Assembly (NCBI RefSeq): GCF_001667375.1
Contig: NZ_LZIN01000096.1
Location: forward strand, 111,850 to 175,849
Length of the DNA stretch: 64,000 nucleotides
Direction: 5' to 3'
Source of the DNA: Mycolicibacter sinensis
GTDB taxonomy: Bacteria > Actinomycetota > Actinomycetes > Mycobacteriales > Mycobacteriaceae
Position 1 is the first letter of the stretch. Each line of letters opens with the position of its first letter. Below, piece by piece: positions 40,251 to 48,712 of this stretch. The notes under the pieces were generated by a model. It saw nothing but the letters and a program-made list of their open reading frames with translations. It had not been told where the DNA came from and ran no database searches. The translations under genes and the position numbers were made by a program.

Positions 40251-41234
40251 ATGGCAGAGTCCACGGTGCAGGGCTACGACATCATCGGCGACGTCCACGG
40301 CTGCGCCGACCAACTGGAGGCGTTACTGGCCAAGCTCGGCTACGAAACCACCGGTGGTGCAGCGGAATACCGTCACCCGGATCGGCAAGTGGTGTTCGTC
40401 GGTGATTTGATCGACCGCGGCCCGGGGCAACTGCGGGTGCTGGAAGTAGCCAAGGCCATGGTCGACGCGGGCAGCGCCCGGATCGTCATGGGCAACCACG
40501 AATTCAACGCGCTGGGCTACCACTACGAACACCCGGCCGGCAGCGGAAAATACCTGCGAGACCGCAACGCGAAACACATCGAGCAGCACGAGGCATTCCT
40601 GGACCAGCTCACCGACGACCAACAGCGCCACTACCTGGAGTGGTTTGCCACCATGCCGCTGTGGCTGGACCTGGGCGGGCTGCGCGTCGTGCATGCCTGC
40701 TGGCATGAAAAGTCGATGGCGGTGGTGCAAGAGCACTGCAAAACCAACGCCCCCTTCGCCGATGAGCGTCATCTGGTGGCGGCACACGACAAGAAGCACG
40801 CGCTCTACGACGCGATCGAGATCCTGCTCAAGGGCCCCGAGATCAGCCTGGTCGAGCGCGGCCAGCTCAAGTACAAGGACAAGGACGGCAACGAGCGCGG
40901 GAAAGCCCGCATGCGCTGGTGGGACAGCGGCGCGCGCACCCTGCGCGACGTCGCGGTAATGAGCAGTAGCTACACCACCACGGAGGGCGAGCCTTACCCG
41001 CCGCTGCCGGAGCTGAAACTGCTGGACGGCACCGAGTCGTTCGTCTATACCGGCGACGTCCCGGTGTTCTACGGCCACTACTGGCGGCAGGGCTCGCCCG
41101 CACTCGGTGAGGACTTCACCGAGCGCACCGCGTGCGTGGACTTCAGCGCCGTCAAAGACGACGGGACGCTGACCGCCTACCGCTGGTCAGGGGAGCGCCG
41201 AATCCGGCCCGAGAACTACGTGCAGGTCGGGTGA
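40251..41234 (+). CDS. Metallophosphoesterase (PPP-like)
   Basis: A 327-residue calcineurin-like phosphoesterase with the complete metal motif set: GDVHG, GDLIDRGP, GNHEFN, and His in VHACWH and YGHYW. It is close in type to PrpE/ApaH-like bacterial phosphatases. GGAGGG lies just before ATG 40251. The substrate may be a phosphoprotein or a dinucleotide such as Ap4A; the sequence does not decide. It stands alone between convergent and tandem units. Confidence 0.85.
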   Translation: MAESTVQGYDIIGDVHGCADQLEALLAKLGYETTGGAAEYRHPDRQVVFVGDLIDRGPGQLRVLEVAKAMVDAGSARIVMGNHEFNALGYHYEHPAGSGKYLRDRNAKHIEQHEAFLDQLTDDQQRHYLEWFATMPLWLDLGGLRVVHACWHEKSMAVVQEHCKTNAPFADERHLVAAHDKKHALYDAIEILLKGPEISLVERGQLKYKDKDGNERGKARMRWWDSGARTLRDVAVMSSSYTTTEGEPYPPLPELKLLDGTESFVYTGDVPVFYGHYWRQGSPALGEDFTERTACVDFSAVKDDGTLTAYRWSGERRIRPENYVQVG

Positions 41235-41239
41235 CCGGC

Positions 41240-41257
41240 GATAGCGCCGGCGCTATC
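41240..41257. terminator. 18-bp perfect palindrome after the phosphatase gene
   Basis: GATAGCGCC directly joined to GGCGCTATC, starting 6 bp after the stop codon. As RNA it gives a 7-bp stem with a 4-nt loop. Probably a terminator without T tract, although a protein-binding site is possible. Confidence 0.4.
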
Positions 41258-41307
41258 CGATTGGAAACTACCCACATCGTTCGGTCGAGGGCGGACGGCG
41301 CAACACG

Positions 41308-41339
41308 CTGGTACCATCAGGACGGTAGGAAGGTACCAG
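41308..41339 (+). promoter_or_regulatory. Operator of the second vapBC module
   Basis: An 8-bp inverted repeat, CTGGTACC at 41308-41315 and GGTACCAG at 41332-41339, with a 16-bp spacer, ending 2 bp before ATG 41342. TACCAT at 41312-41317 inside the left arm is a candidate -10, so binding would block transcription. Confidence 0.6.
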
Positions 41340-41341
41340 TC

Positions 41342-41587
41342 ATGGCGTTGAACATCAAAGATCCGTCGGTTCATGAAGCGGTCAAAGAGATCGCCAGGAT
41401 CACCGGTGAATCCCAGGCGCAGGCCGTCGCGGCCGCAGTGCGGGACCGGCTGGCTCGCCTGCAGGCGGATGACGTCACACACCGGCTGCTTGCTATCGGT
41501 CGCCGGACCGCGGCTCGCATGAGCCCGGAGGCGAAGCGCGTCGACCATGGCGCGCTGCTTTACGACGAGCGCGGCCTGCCCGCATGA
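41342..41587 (+). CDS. vapB: VapB-family antitoxin (Rv0623-like)
   Basis: An 81-residue antitoxin beginning MALNIKDPSVHEAVKEIARI, a typical start of the PHD/VapB 'Rv0623-like transcription factor' group, with a DNA-binding N-terminus and a C-terminal toxin-binding segment (ALLYDERGLPA). GGAAGG lies upstream of ATG 41342. The stop overlaps vapC as ATGA. Confidence 0.83.
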   Translation: MALNIKDPSVHEAVKEIARITGESQAQAVAAAVRDRLARLQADDVTHRLLAIGRRTAARMSPEAKRVDHGALLYDERGLPA

Positions 41588-41982
41588 TCGCCGACACCTC
41601 GGCAATCATCGCGATCCTCCGAGATGAAGCGGACGCGGATAGCTATGCCCGGGCGATCGCCCGGGCGCAGACCCGTCGACTGTCCGCGGCGTCCTATCTC
41701 GAATGTGGGATCATCTTGGACTCCCAGCGCGATCCGATCATCAGCAGAGCGTTGGATGAATTCCTCGACGAGGCCGGCTTTGTGGTCGAGCCGGTAACCG
41801 AGCGGCAGGCTCGGCTGGCCCGACAGGCCTACATCGACTTCGGGAAGGGCAGCGGGCATCCAGCGGGTTTGAACTTCGGGGACTGCCTCTCCTACGCCCT
41901 GGCGACTGACCTTCGTGAACCACTGCTGTGGAAGGGCGACGACTTCGGCCACACCGGAATTCACTCCGCTGTCGACGGATAG
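41584..41982 (+). CDS. vapC: VapC-family PIN-domain toxin
   Basis: A 132-residue PIN ribonuclease: Asp4 in MIADTSAIIAIL, Glu in SAASYLECGIIL, Asp in LNFGDCLSYALA and the late LLWKGDDFGHTGI are the four acidic positions, all present. Coupled by a 4-bp overlap to its antitoxin. It belongs to the same subgroup as M. tuberculosis VapC toxins with an LLxKGxDF C-terminus. Confidence 0.85.
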   Translation: MIADTSAIIAILRDEADADSYARAIARAQTRRLSAASYLECGIILDSQRDPIISRALDEFLDEAGFVVEPVTERQARLARQAYIDFGKGSGHPAGLNFGDCLSYALATDLREPLLWKGDDFGHTGIHSAVDG

Positions 41983-42002
41983 CCCACTACTCTGAGGCAC
42001 AC

Positions 42003-43289
42003 ATGACCCAGCCCGTACGCTATCGACCCGGCGACGCGCTGGCCGCGCTGCAACGGCGTCGCAGCCCGATCGTCGACGCCGGGATCGGCCGCCACGGCTA
42101 CGTGTATCTGTTCGGCGCCGAGGCCAATAGGTTCGTCTTCGCCAACTCCGACGCCTTCAGCTGGTGGGACGCCTTCCAGGTGCTGGTGCCGGTCGACGGG
42201 CCCACCGCCCTGATCGTCAGCGACGGGGCCGATCACCGTCGCCGCCGCAGCCTGGTCCAACCGGCATTTCACCAAAGGCACATCGGCGGCTACCTGCAGA
42301 TCATGGCCGCCAACGCCGACGCCGTCATCGGCACCTGGCGACCCGGTGACACGATCGACATCTTCGCGCAGCTGCGCTCGGCGATCCGGCGCAGCGCCAT
42401 CGAAGCACTGTTCGGCCAGGCGATGGCCGGCCACGCCGACTTCCTGGGCGAACAATTGCAGCCGCTGATGGACCTGACCCATCGGCTGCCCCAGGTGCTC
42501 AAGGCCGAAGCCCGGCTGAAGACTCCGGCCTGGCGGCGTGCAATGGTCGCCAGAACCCGCGTCGACGAGCTGATCTACGCCGAGATCGCCCGCGCCCGAA
42601 CCCATCCCGGCGCCGACGACAACGTGCTGGCCACCTTGATCACCGGGCACACCGAGACCGGCGAGGCGCTGCGCGACGACGAGATCCGCGATCAGATCGT
42701 CTCACTGATCGCCGCCGGGTACGAAACCACCAGTGCGGCAATGGGGTGGGCGGTCTACGCGCTGCTCAGCACCCCCGAGGTGTGGCAGACCGCCGCCGCC
42801 GAAGTCCGTGATGTCACCGGCGGCCGCGCCCCCGATGCCGGCGACCTGAAAAACCTGACCTACCTCAACGGCGTCGTGCACGAGACGCTGCGGCTCTACC
42901 CGCCGGCGGTGATCTCCGCGCGCAAGGTCGCCCGCGAGCTGTCGTTTCACGACCGGCGCATCCGCGCTGGGCGCACCCTGGTGTTCAGCCCGTACGTCAC
43001 CCACCGGCTGCCGGAGCTGTGGGCCGATCCGCTGCGTTTCGAGCCGCGCCGCTGGGACCCCGCCTCCCCGGGGTATCGCCGCCCCGCCCCGTACGAGTTC
43101 CTGCCGTTCGGCGGCGGCACGCATCGCTGCATCGGGTCCGCATTCGCCACCGCCGAGCTGACGGTCATGCTGGCCCGGCTGCTGACCAAGACCCGGCTGC
43201 ATCTCCCTGACCAGCGCATACGCGCCGGTGGATACGCGGCGTTACAGCCTCGGCCCGGCTTGACCGTGCAGGTCGGCGAGCCGTATTAA
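42003..43289 (+). CDS. Cytochrome P450
   Basis: A 428-residue P450 with I-helix AAGYETTSAAM, K-helix HETLRLYPPAV and the heme-thiolate loop FGGGTHRCIGSAFA (Cys near residue 379). Size and motifs fit a soluble class I bacterial P450 needing ferredoxin and reductase, neither of which is adjacent. ATG 42003 lies 9 nt after TACTCT. The substrate cannot be deduced. Confidence 0.88.
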   Translation: MTQPVRYRPGDALAALQRRRSPIVDAGIGRHGYVYLFGAEANRFVFANSDAFSWWDAFQVLVPVDGPTALIVSDGADHRRRRSLVQPAFHQRHIGGYLQIMAANADAVIGTWRPGDTIDIFAQLRSAIRRSAIEALFGQAMAGHADFLGEQLQPLMDLTHRLPQVLKAEARLKTPAWRRAMVARTRVDELIYAEIARARTHPGADDNVLATLITGHTETGEALRDDEIRDQIVSLIAAGYETTSAAMGWAVYALLSTPEVWQTAAAEVRDVTGGRAPDAGDLKNLTYLNGVVHETLRLYPPAVISARKVARELSFHDRRIRAGRTLVFSPYVTHRLPELWADPLRFEPRRWDPASPGYRRPAPYEFLPFGGGTHRCIGSAFATAELTVMLARLLTKTRLHLPDQRIRAGGYAALQPRPGLTVQVGEPY

Positions 43290-43340
43290 ATTTCGGCGCC
43301 TTTTTGGTGAATGCGACGGGACTGGCATTTTCCTTAGAGA

Positions 43341-43388
43341 TATGATGTGGTGTAGACCACGAAAAAAAATGGTTGTGATCTAAACCAC
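43341..43388 (+). promoter_or_regulatory. Promoter with two GntR/DasR-like boxes
   Basis: TATGAT at 43341-43346 is a clear -10. Directly after it are two copies of a 15-bp box: TGTGGTGTAGACCAC (43346-43360) and TGTGATCTAAACCAC (43374-43388), 12 of 15 positions identical, 28 bp apart. The core of the first, GTGGTGTAGACCAC, is a dyad resembling the DasR/NagR site (TGGTCTAGACCA). An A8 tract lies between the boxes. Confidence 0.55.
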
Positions 43389-43393
43389 AGGAG

Positions 43394-43537
43394 ATGATGG
43401 CCATGACGACTTTCTTGAGCGGCCTGGGCCTCACCGCCGCCACTGCCACTGTTGGAGCCGGCCTGATGGGGCAGACGACGGTGGCGTTGTGCGTCGGTCT
43501 GGTATCGGCGGCGTTCTTCGCCGGCCGCGCCTGCTGA
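43394..43537 (+). CDS. 47-residue hydrophobic peptide
   Basis: A 47-residue frame from ATG 43394, with further in-frame ATGs at 43397 and 43403; AGGAG at 43389-43393 fits the ATG at 43403 best. The product is hydrophobic (LGLTAATATVGAGLMG, VALCVGLVSAAFFAG) with one or two membrane segments and a terminal Arg-Ala-Cys. No family recognised. The strong promoter and operators upstream are the main reason to believe it is a gene. Confidence 0.5.
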   Translation: MMAMTTFLSGLGLTAATATVGAGLMGQTTVALCVGLVSAAFFAGRAC

Positions 43538-43588
43538 TTCGCCCCAACCACAGCAGCCGAAGTCCCCGAACGTGGCACGCTCATCGGC

Positions 43589-45229
43589 GTGCCCGTTTCA
43601 CTGCCGGAAAACCCGAGGTTCGCCAGCTCCTCCGAGCGCCACGTCTACCAGGCGCTGATCGAGCAGCTCCACGACGGTGACGTCGTGGTCGCGGGCCAGC
43701 GCGTCACCGACCACCTCAAAGACCACGAGATCGATTTCGTCGTCGCGATCGAGGGCGCCGGCATCATCTGCATCGAGGTCAAAGGCGGCGAAGTCTGGCA
43801 CGACGGGGCCGGGTGGCATCAGATGCGCGGCGGCAAGAAGTGCCGGATCGAACCCGTGCGGCAGGCGCGCGAGGCCTGTTATGCGCTGCGGGACTACATC
43901 GAGCACGATCCGCGCTGGACGCAGGGCCGGCTGCGCTGGGACCACATCGTGGCCTTGCCGCACACCGAGCTGCCCGACGACTTCGAGCTGGCCGACTGTC
44001 CGCGCTGGAAGGTGGTCGACCGAAACAACTTGCCGCAGCTGGCGTCTCGACTGCGCTATGTGCTCGTTCGCCAGGAACTGGACCGCCCACTGCTGACGGC
44101 CGAAGGCATCGACCAATTCCGCAGCGTCCTGGGCGGACGAGGCCTGCCGCAGCGCGACGTGGTCGCCCGCGCGCTGGCCAACGACAGCGCCGCCGATGCC
44201 CTCACCGAGCAGCAGGCCGTGATCTTAGAAGCCATCCGGCTGCTCAACCGGGTGCAAGTGCGCGGCAGCGCCGGCAGCGGCAAAACCTATTTGGCGGTGG
44301 AGCAGGCGCGCCGGCTGGCATCCGAGGGGAAACGGGTTGCGCTGCTGTGCTGTTCGCACGGCCTGGCGTCCTACCTCAGGCGGATCACCGGGACCTGGCA
44401 GCGTCGCCAGAAGCCCGCCTACGTCGGTGAGTTCCATTCCCTGGGCGTGGCGTGGGGTGCACCTGACGGCCCAACGCACTCGGGGGAGTCGGTGCGCTTC
44501 TGGGAGGAGCAGCTGCCGCAGCAGATGCTCGAGTTGGCGCAGCACCTCGACGACGGGCAACGGTTCGACGCGGTGGTGGTCGACGAGGCCCAGGACTTCG
44601 CCGACGCCTGGTGGGATCCGGTGCTGGCGTCACTGCGCGACGAAGAGGAGGGCGGGCTGTTCGTGTTCAGCGATGAGGGTCAGCGGGTGTTCGACCGGCA
44701 GGGCACTCCGCCGGTGCCGCTGGTCCCGCTGGTGCTGGACCGCAACCTGCGCAACACCCGCCAGATCGCCAGCACGTTCCAGCCGCTGGTGGATCACCCG
44801 ATCCGCTACCTGGGCGCCGACGGACCGGAGGTCCACTTCGTGCCGTGCAGCCGGGCTGATGCGGCGGAGACCGGCGACGATCAGGTCGAGAAGCTGCTCG
44901 ATGACGGCTGGCGTCCCGAAGACGTGGCCTTGCTGACCACCGGTAGCCGCCACCCCGAGCAGATTTCCCGTCAGGAGCAGGGCAACGCGGCCTACTGGGA
45001 CAGTTTCTGGGACGCCGATCAGGTCTTCTACGGACATGTGCTGGGATTCAAGGGATTAGAGCGCCGCGCCGTCGTGCTCGTGGTCGATGCCGCCGGGCCG
45101 GTCGAGCGGGCCCGCGAACGGCTCTACGTCGGAATGTCGCGGGCCCGGGATCAACTCGTGGTCTGCGGCGACCGGGACTTCATCGCCACGGTGGGCGGCC
45201 CGGATCTGGCGCGCAAGCTGGGGATTTGA
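43589..45229 (+). CDS. NERD-domain UvrD-like helicase
   Basis: A 546-residue protein. Residues 15-110 are a NERD nuclease-like domain with the acidic/EVK set (HEIDFVVAIEG, CIEVKGGEVW). Residues 200-546 are a superfamily 1 helicase: Walker A GSAGSGKTYLAV, Walker B VVVDEAQDFADAW, a Q-binding region and the C-terminal YVGMSRARDQLVV. GTG 43589 is used; no clear ribosome site. Such proteins are suspected to act in DNA repair or defence. Confidence 0.83.
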   Translation: MPVSLPENPRFASSSERHVYQALIEQLHDGDVVVAGQRVTDHLKDHEIDFVVAIEGAGIICIEVKGGEVWHDGAGWHQMRGGKKCRIEPVRQAREACYALRDYIEHDPRWTQGRLRWDHIVALPHTELPDDFELADCPRWKVVDRNNLPQLASRLRYVLVRQELDRPLLTAEGIDQFRSVLGGRGLPQRDVVARALANDSAADALTEQQAVILEAIRLLNRVQVRGSAGSGKTYLAVEQARRLASEGKRVALLCCSHGLASYLRRITGTWQRRQKPAYVGEFHSLGVAWGAPDGPTHSGESVRFWEEQLPQQMLELAQHLDDGQRFDAVVVDEAQDFADAWWDPVLASLRDEEEGGLFVFSDEGQRVFDRQGTPPVPLVPLVLDRNLRNTRQIASTFQPLVDHPIRYLGADGPEVHFVPCSRADAAETGDDQVEKLLDDGWRPEDVALLTTGSRHPEQISRQEQGNAAYWDSFWDADQVFYGHVLGFKGLERRAVVLVVDAAGPVERARERLYVGMSRARDQLVVCGDRDFIATVGGPDLARKLGI

Positions 45230-45291
45230 GTAGCGGTCAAGTCCGGATTCGTCGATGACAAGATCGTCGCTGCTGTGCCACTCTGGACAGG

Positions 45292-46140
45292 GTGGACGAG
45301 GAACCAGAGCTCTTCATTTTCAAGATGGGAGATTCTGACGCTGCTGCCGAATACCGGCGGCAGCGAGAGCGTGCGCGTGAGGTCTCCCGCCGGCGTTACC
45401 GCGATTACCTGACCGCAGCTTTCGATCTGCACGGCGCAGCCGATGCCGCCACCCTGGCGGACGTCGCGCTGAACACGCTCACTATTTGGCAGGACATCGA
45501 GACCGGTGAGCCGTGCCCGTGCTCGTGCCACCCGCGCTTGCCTGAGAGTGACCTGCACGACTTCGGGTTTCGGTGCAACTGCTCTCGTACCTCCGAAGAC
45601 CGGCGCCGGGCGTGGGCGGAGTGGCGAAGCGACAACGATGCCTTCTGGAAATCCCCTCATGGTCAAGAGATCATCGCGGCTCGGCGGGTCGCCGAGGCCG
45701 AACTGGTCGCGTGGCTGGCCGCTCAAGAAGGTGTGACAGTGCGGAGCCATGGCGGGATGGCGCCGGAGCAGTGGCGCGGTGAAGTCGACGGACATTCGTT
45801 CTACTTCCGCGAGCGTCATGACGAGTGGCAGATTGAACTCGACATGCGACCATCCGGGCGTTTCGCCGACGCCCTCGTCGGGACCGATCCGCAGGGCAAA
45901 CCCCAGACCGAGCCGCGTGAGCTCGACGAAGGGGACGTGATCGCCGAGGGCACCATCTATACCGACAGCTATGGAACGCGTCCGGTCGAACGCGCGCAGT
46001 TCATCGTGGACACGATTCGCAACCATCTGGCTCGGCAGGCGTGCACTTTGCACTCCGAGGACCTGTCGTCGCTTCAAGCGTTGCTCGGCCGCGAGGTCCG
46101 GTGGTGCCCGACGTGCGGTGTGCGGCTGGCGAAGCCGTGA
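45292..46140 (+). CDS. Cys-rich hypothetical protein
   Basis: A 282-residue protein with Cys clusters suited to metal binding: GEPCPCSCHPRL and FRCNCSRTSEDRR near residues 72-105, and a terminal WCPTCGVRL. Between them is a charged domain with EVDGHSFYFRERHDEWQIEL. No family recognised. It follows the NERD helicase by 62 bp on the same strand. GTG 45292 is the only reasonable start near the beginning of the frame. Confidence 0.6.
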   Translation: MDEEPELFIFKMGDSDAAAEYRRQRERAREVSRRRYRDYLTAAFDLHGAADAATLADVALNTLTIWQDIETGEPCPCSCHPRLPESDLHDFGFRCNCSRTSEDRRRAWAEWRSDNDAFWKSPHGQEIIAARRVAEAELVAWLAAQEGVTVRSHGGMAPEQWRGEVDGHSFYFRERHDEWQIELDMRPSGRFADALVGTDPQGKPQTEPRELDEGDVIAEGTIYTDSYGTRPVERAQFIVDTIRNHLARQACTLHSEDLSSLQALLGREVRWCPTCGVRLAKP

Positions 46141-46237
46141 CCCTCGCGCCATCTATCCACAGTCCGCGGCTGGGTGACTGGCCGGCATCGGCCGCTGGGC
46201 GCAGACTCGTCGCCAACCGGGAAAGGGTTGGTGAGGG

Positions 46238-47137
46238 ATGGGGAATCGGGCGAACTTCGTCGTCGTCGAAAAACAGGGCTGGCGACTATATTACGCGCAC
46301 TGCACGGGCTATCGCATGCTCGACGCGCTGGTCGGTGGTCCAGACTTCGCGGTGCGCTACGCGCGCGCGATGGAGGCCCGCTGGGAGACGGATTGGGTTG
46401 ATCCCATTTGGGCCGATGGCGGCGCGGTGATCGACCTGGACCAGCGCCGGCTGTTGTTCTTCGGTGACGAGCTGATGGTCGAGATGGCGGAGCGACGCGC
46501 GATGCTGAAGGTCCTTGACGTCCTGTGGCCGGCGTACGAGGTCTGCTACGCCTACGACGGCACCGCCGAACTGGTGGACTACGTCGGCGCCAACCTGCCA
46601 CCAATCGAGTGGGACCGAAGCCCGCAGATTCGACTCGCGCGGAAACGAAATGGGCTCTGCCACCTGGTCTCAGTCATCGATGAGTCGGGAAGTCTCCGAT
46701 TCTGGCCGCTGTGGTGGCGCCTCAGTCAGGCATGGCACGGCCCGGCCCTGCTCGACAAGCTGCCCGGAGCCGGCCTGACCCGACTCAAACTGAATACCAT
46801 TCCCGAGGGCGGCGTTCATATCGACGTCGGCCGAAACGCTTTGGGGGAGTGGCACACCTTCGATTCGTACGGAATCAGCCGGGAGTTGCCGGACCTGTGG
46901 CCCGGCTGGCACACCGAAGCATGGGGGGACGGGTTCGAAGAACAAGTAAGCCGCTGCGGGCCGGCGCTGCGGTTACCCGAACTGGACCTGGGAGCCGCCG
47001 CAGCCAGTGCTCGGGCCTGGATCCGTAAGCGGGAACCCGAAGCGCCCTACCGTGCTCCCGGACTCCCCACGGGCGAGTGGAGCCGGTTCACCGCGGCATG
47101 CGATGCGCTGCGAGCTGACCGTGCCGAGTCGGCGTGA
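46238..47137 (+). CDS. Hypothetical protein, Trp-rich
   Basis: A 299-residue protein with many Trp and Tyr (RLYYAHCTGYRMLDALVGG, RWETDWVDPIWAD, GYISREL-type turns). No signal, no membrane segment and no motif I can assign. ATG 46238 follows a GAGGG stretch. The codon pattern is consistent with a real gene. Confidence 0.6.
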   Translation: MGNRANFVVVEKQGWRLYYAHCTGYRMLDALVGGPDFAVRYARAMEARWETDWVDPIWADGGAVIDLDQRRLLFFGDELMVEMAERRAMLKVLDVLWPAYEVCYAYDGTAELVDYVGANLPPIEWDRSPQIRLARKRNGLCHLVSVIDESGSLRFWPLWWRLSQAWHGPALLDKLPGAGLTRLKLNTIPEGGVHIDVGRNALGEWHTFDSYGISRELPDLWPGWHTEAWGDGFEEQVSRCGPALRLPELDLGAAAASARAWIRKREPEAPYRAPGLPTGEWSRFTAACDALRADRAESA

Positions 47138-47139
47138 AT

Positions 47140-47179
47140 CGATGACAGTGATATCAGCGCATGGACATTGCTATCATCG
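47140..47179 (+). promoter_or_regulatory. Operator of the third vapBC module
   Basis: An imperfect 13-bp inverted repeat: CGATGACAGTGAT at 47140-47152 and ATTGCTATCATCG at 47167-47179 (10 of 13 matched). The right arm contains TATCAT at 47172-47177, the -10 placed 7 nt before GTG 47185. Confidence 0.55.
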
Positions 47180-47184
47180 GGTAT

Positions 47185-47481
47185 GTGAAGCAGCTTCTTC
47201 TTCGGGTACCCGAAGACCTGCACCGACGACTGGTGGCTCGTGCGGCGCGGGAGGGCCGCAGCCTCAATGCGCTGGCCACCGAGATCCTCGACGCCGCTGC
47301 CGAGGCGGACTCCGGTGACCGGCGAGCGAAACTCCGGGCGGCCGCCGCGGCTTCGGGTGCACTGCGAACGATGCCTGCCCGGCCGATGAGCGCCGCCCGC
47401 CGGCAGCGCGCGATCGCTTCGACCTGCGGCCTGGGAGCACAGCTCGACCGCCTACTCGCCGATGAGCGCGACCGGCCGTGA
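47185..47481 (+). CDS. vapB: VapB/FitA-like antitoxin
   Basis: A 98-residue antitoxin: VKQLLLRVPEDLHRRLVARA and GRSLNALATEILDAA form a ribbon-helix-helix of the FitA/Arc type. GTG 47185 is chosen from the leaderless promoter 7 nt upstream; an ATG at 47161 lies within the operator. GTGA overlap with the toxin. Confidence 0.8.
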   Translation: MKQLLLRVPEDLHRRLVARAAREGRSLNALATEILDAAAEADSGDRRAKLRAAAAASGALRTMPARPMSAARRQRAIASTCGLGAQLDRLLADERDRP

Positions 47482-47912
47482 TCGCCTACCTGGACTCGTC
47501 GGTTCTGGCGCGGGCCTATCTCGCCGACGAGGACGGGCATGAGCAGGCGACTGACTTGCTCGCCGATCCCGAGATCGCCACCGTGACCGGTACCTGGACC
47601 CGCATTGAGGTCTCCGGGGCGCTGGTCCGCGCCGCACGTTCCGGCCGTGCCGACGAAAAAGGTCTGCTTGCCGCGCTGGACGCCGATCTTGTGGACAAGG
47701 TGACCGTACTGGGTGCGCCACAGGAGCAGGTGGAGGAAGACGCCCTGGGACTCGTGCGCCGCCACGCGTTGCGCGCCATGGACGCCTGGCATTTGGCGGT
47801 CGCCGCGCTCGTGGTCCCGCCGCTGCTGGAGCCCGGCGAGCAGAAGGGGTTCGCCTCGCGCGACGAGGCACAACGCCGGGTCGCCGAACTGCTCGGCTTC
47901 GTCGCGATCTGA
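47478..47912 (+). CDS. vapC: VapC-family PIN-domain toxin
   Basis: A 144-residue PIN protein: Asp5 in VIAYLDSSVLARAY, Glu in TWTRIEVSGALV, Asp in RAMDAWHLAVAA, and the late FASRDEAQ position, so the metal site looks complete. GTG start overlapping the antitoxin by 4 bp. It is the third complete VapBC pair in the window. Confidence 0.83.
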   Translation: MIAYLDSSVLARAYLADEDGHEQATDLLADPEIATVTGTWTRIEVSGALVRAARSGRADEKGLLAALDADLVDKVTVLGAPQEQVEEDALGLVRRHALRAMDAWHLAVAALVVPPLLEPGEQKGFASRDEAQRRVAELLGFVAI

Positions 47913-47924
47913 CTCCGCCGCTAC

Positions 47925-48167
47925 CTAAGTCCCCGGCACATACGTCCGGCACGAATACGTCTGCGGGTCGCACATCATCGGCAGGGTGGTGCGGCCACCG
48001 TAGACACCCGGCAGATTCCAGGTCGGCATCAGCGGACCGTCGTACCAGGGGTTGGGCATATAGCGGCAGGTGTCGAACGCCGCGCACGGCGGCTGCGGGA
48101 CCTCGGCGGCGGCGACCGCCGGAAAAGCCAGGCCCAGACCCAACGCCACCAGCAAGAGCGTGCGCAT
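47925..48167 (-). CDS. Small secreted Cys-containing protein
   Basis: An 80-residue protein with a clear signal peptide (MRTLLLVALGLGLAFPAVAAAEV). The mature part of about 60 residues is Pro/Tyr-rich with four Cys (PPCAAFDTCRYMPNP, MMCDPQTYSCRT) that could form two disulfides. AAAGGAG precedes ATG 48167. Mycobacteria encode many such short exported proteins; the function is unknown. Confidence 0.75.
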   Translation of the reverse strand: MRTLLLVALGLGLAFPAVAAAEVPQPPCAAFDTCRYMPNPWYDGPLMPTWNLPGVYGGRTTLPMMCDPQTYSCRTYVPGT

Positions 48168-48236
48168 CGCGGACTCCTTTCTGCTCGGTTACGCCCACCA
48201 TCGCACCGCCCACCGACAAAACCGTAGGGTCGAGCG

Positions 48237-48710
48237 GTGAGCATCGAAGACCGGCTGGCCGCCCTCGAACAGGTCGAGGCGATCAAGGCTCTCAAGCACC
48301 GCTATCTCCGGGCCTGCGACGCCAAGGCCCCCGACACCTTCCGCGCCTGCTTCATCGCCTCCGGCGCCGACGTCGACTACGGCCCGCTGGGCGGTTTCGC
48401 CGACGCCGATCAGATGGCCGAAGTATTCCGCCGCATCGCGCTGCACACCGTGGGCGGCGACCACGTCATCTTGGACATGCACCACGCCATGCACCCGGAC
48501 ATCACCATCACCGGGCCCGGCCGGGCGACCGGACGCTGGACGCTGAAGTTCCGCCAGCTCAACCTGATTGAGCGCACCGAGCGGCTGCTCACCGGCGAGT
48601 ACGACGACGAGTACGTCATCGAGGACGGGGACTGGAAGATGTCACGCTCCCGTTTCCGCCAGCTGTGGTCGATGGTGCGCCCCCTCGGCGAGGCCGTGGT
48701 GGAGGCCTGA
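48237..48710 (+). CDS. NTF2-like / SnoaL-like protein
   Basis: A 157-residue alpha+beta-barrel protein: EDRLAALEQVEAIKALKHRY, FRACFIASGADVDYGP and YDDEYVIEDGDWKMSRSRF follow the SnoaL_4/NTF2-like pattern found in steroid and polyketide cyclases or dehydratases. GTG 48237 is 6 nt after TAGGGT (leaderless). It lies 2 bp upstream of an SDR gene, so the pair may process one substrate. Confidence 0.75.
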   Translation: MSIEDRLAALEQVEAIKALKHRYLRACDAKAPDTFRACFIASGADVDYGPLGGFADADQMAEVFRRIALHTVGGDHVILDMHHAMHPDITITGPGRATGRWTLKFRQLNLIERTERLLTGEYDDEYVIEDGDWKMSRSRFRQLWSMVRPLGEAVVEA

Positions 48711-48712
48711 AG

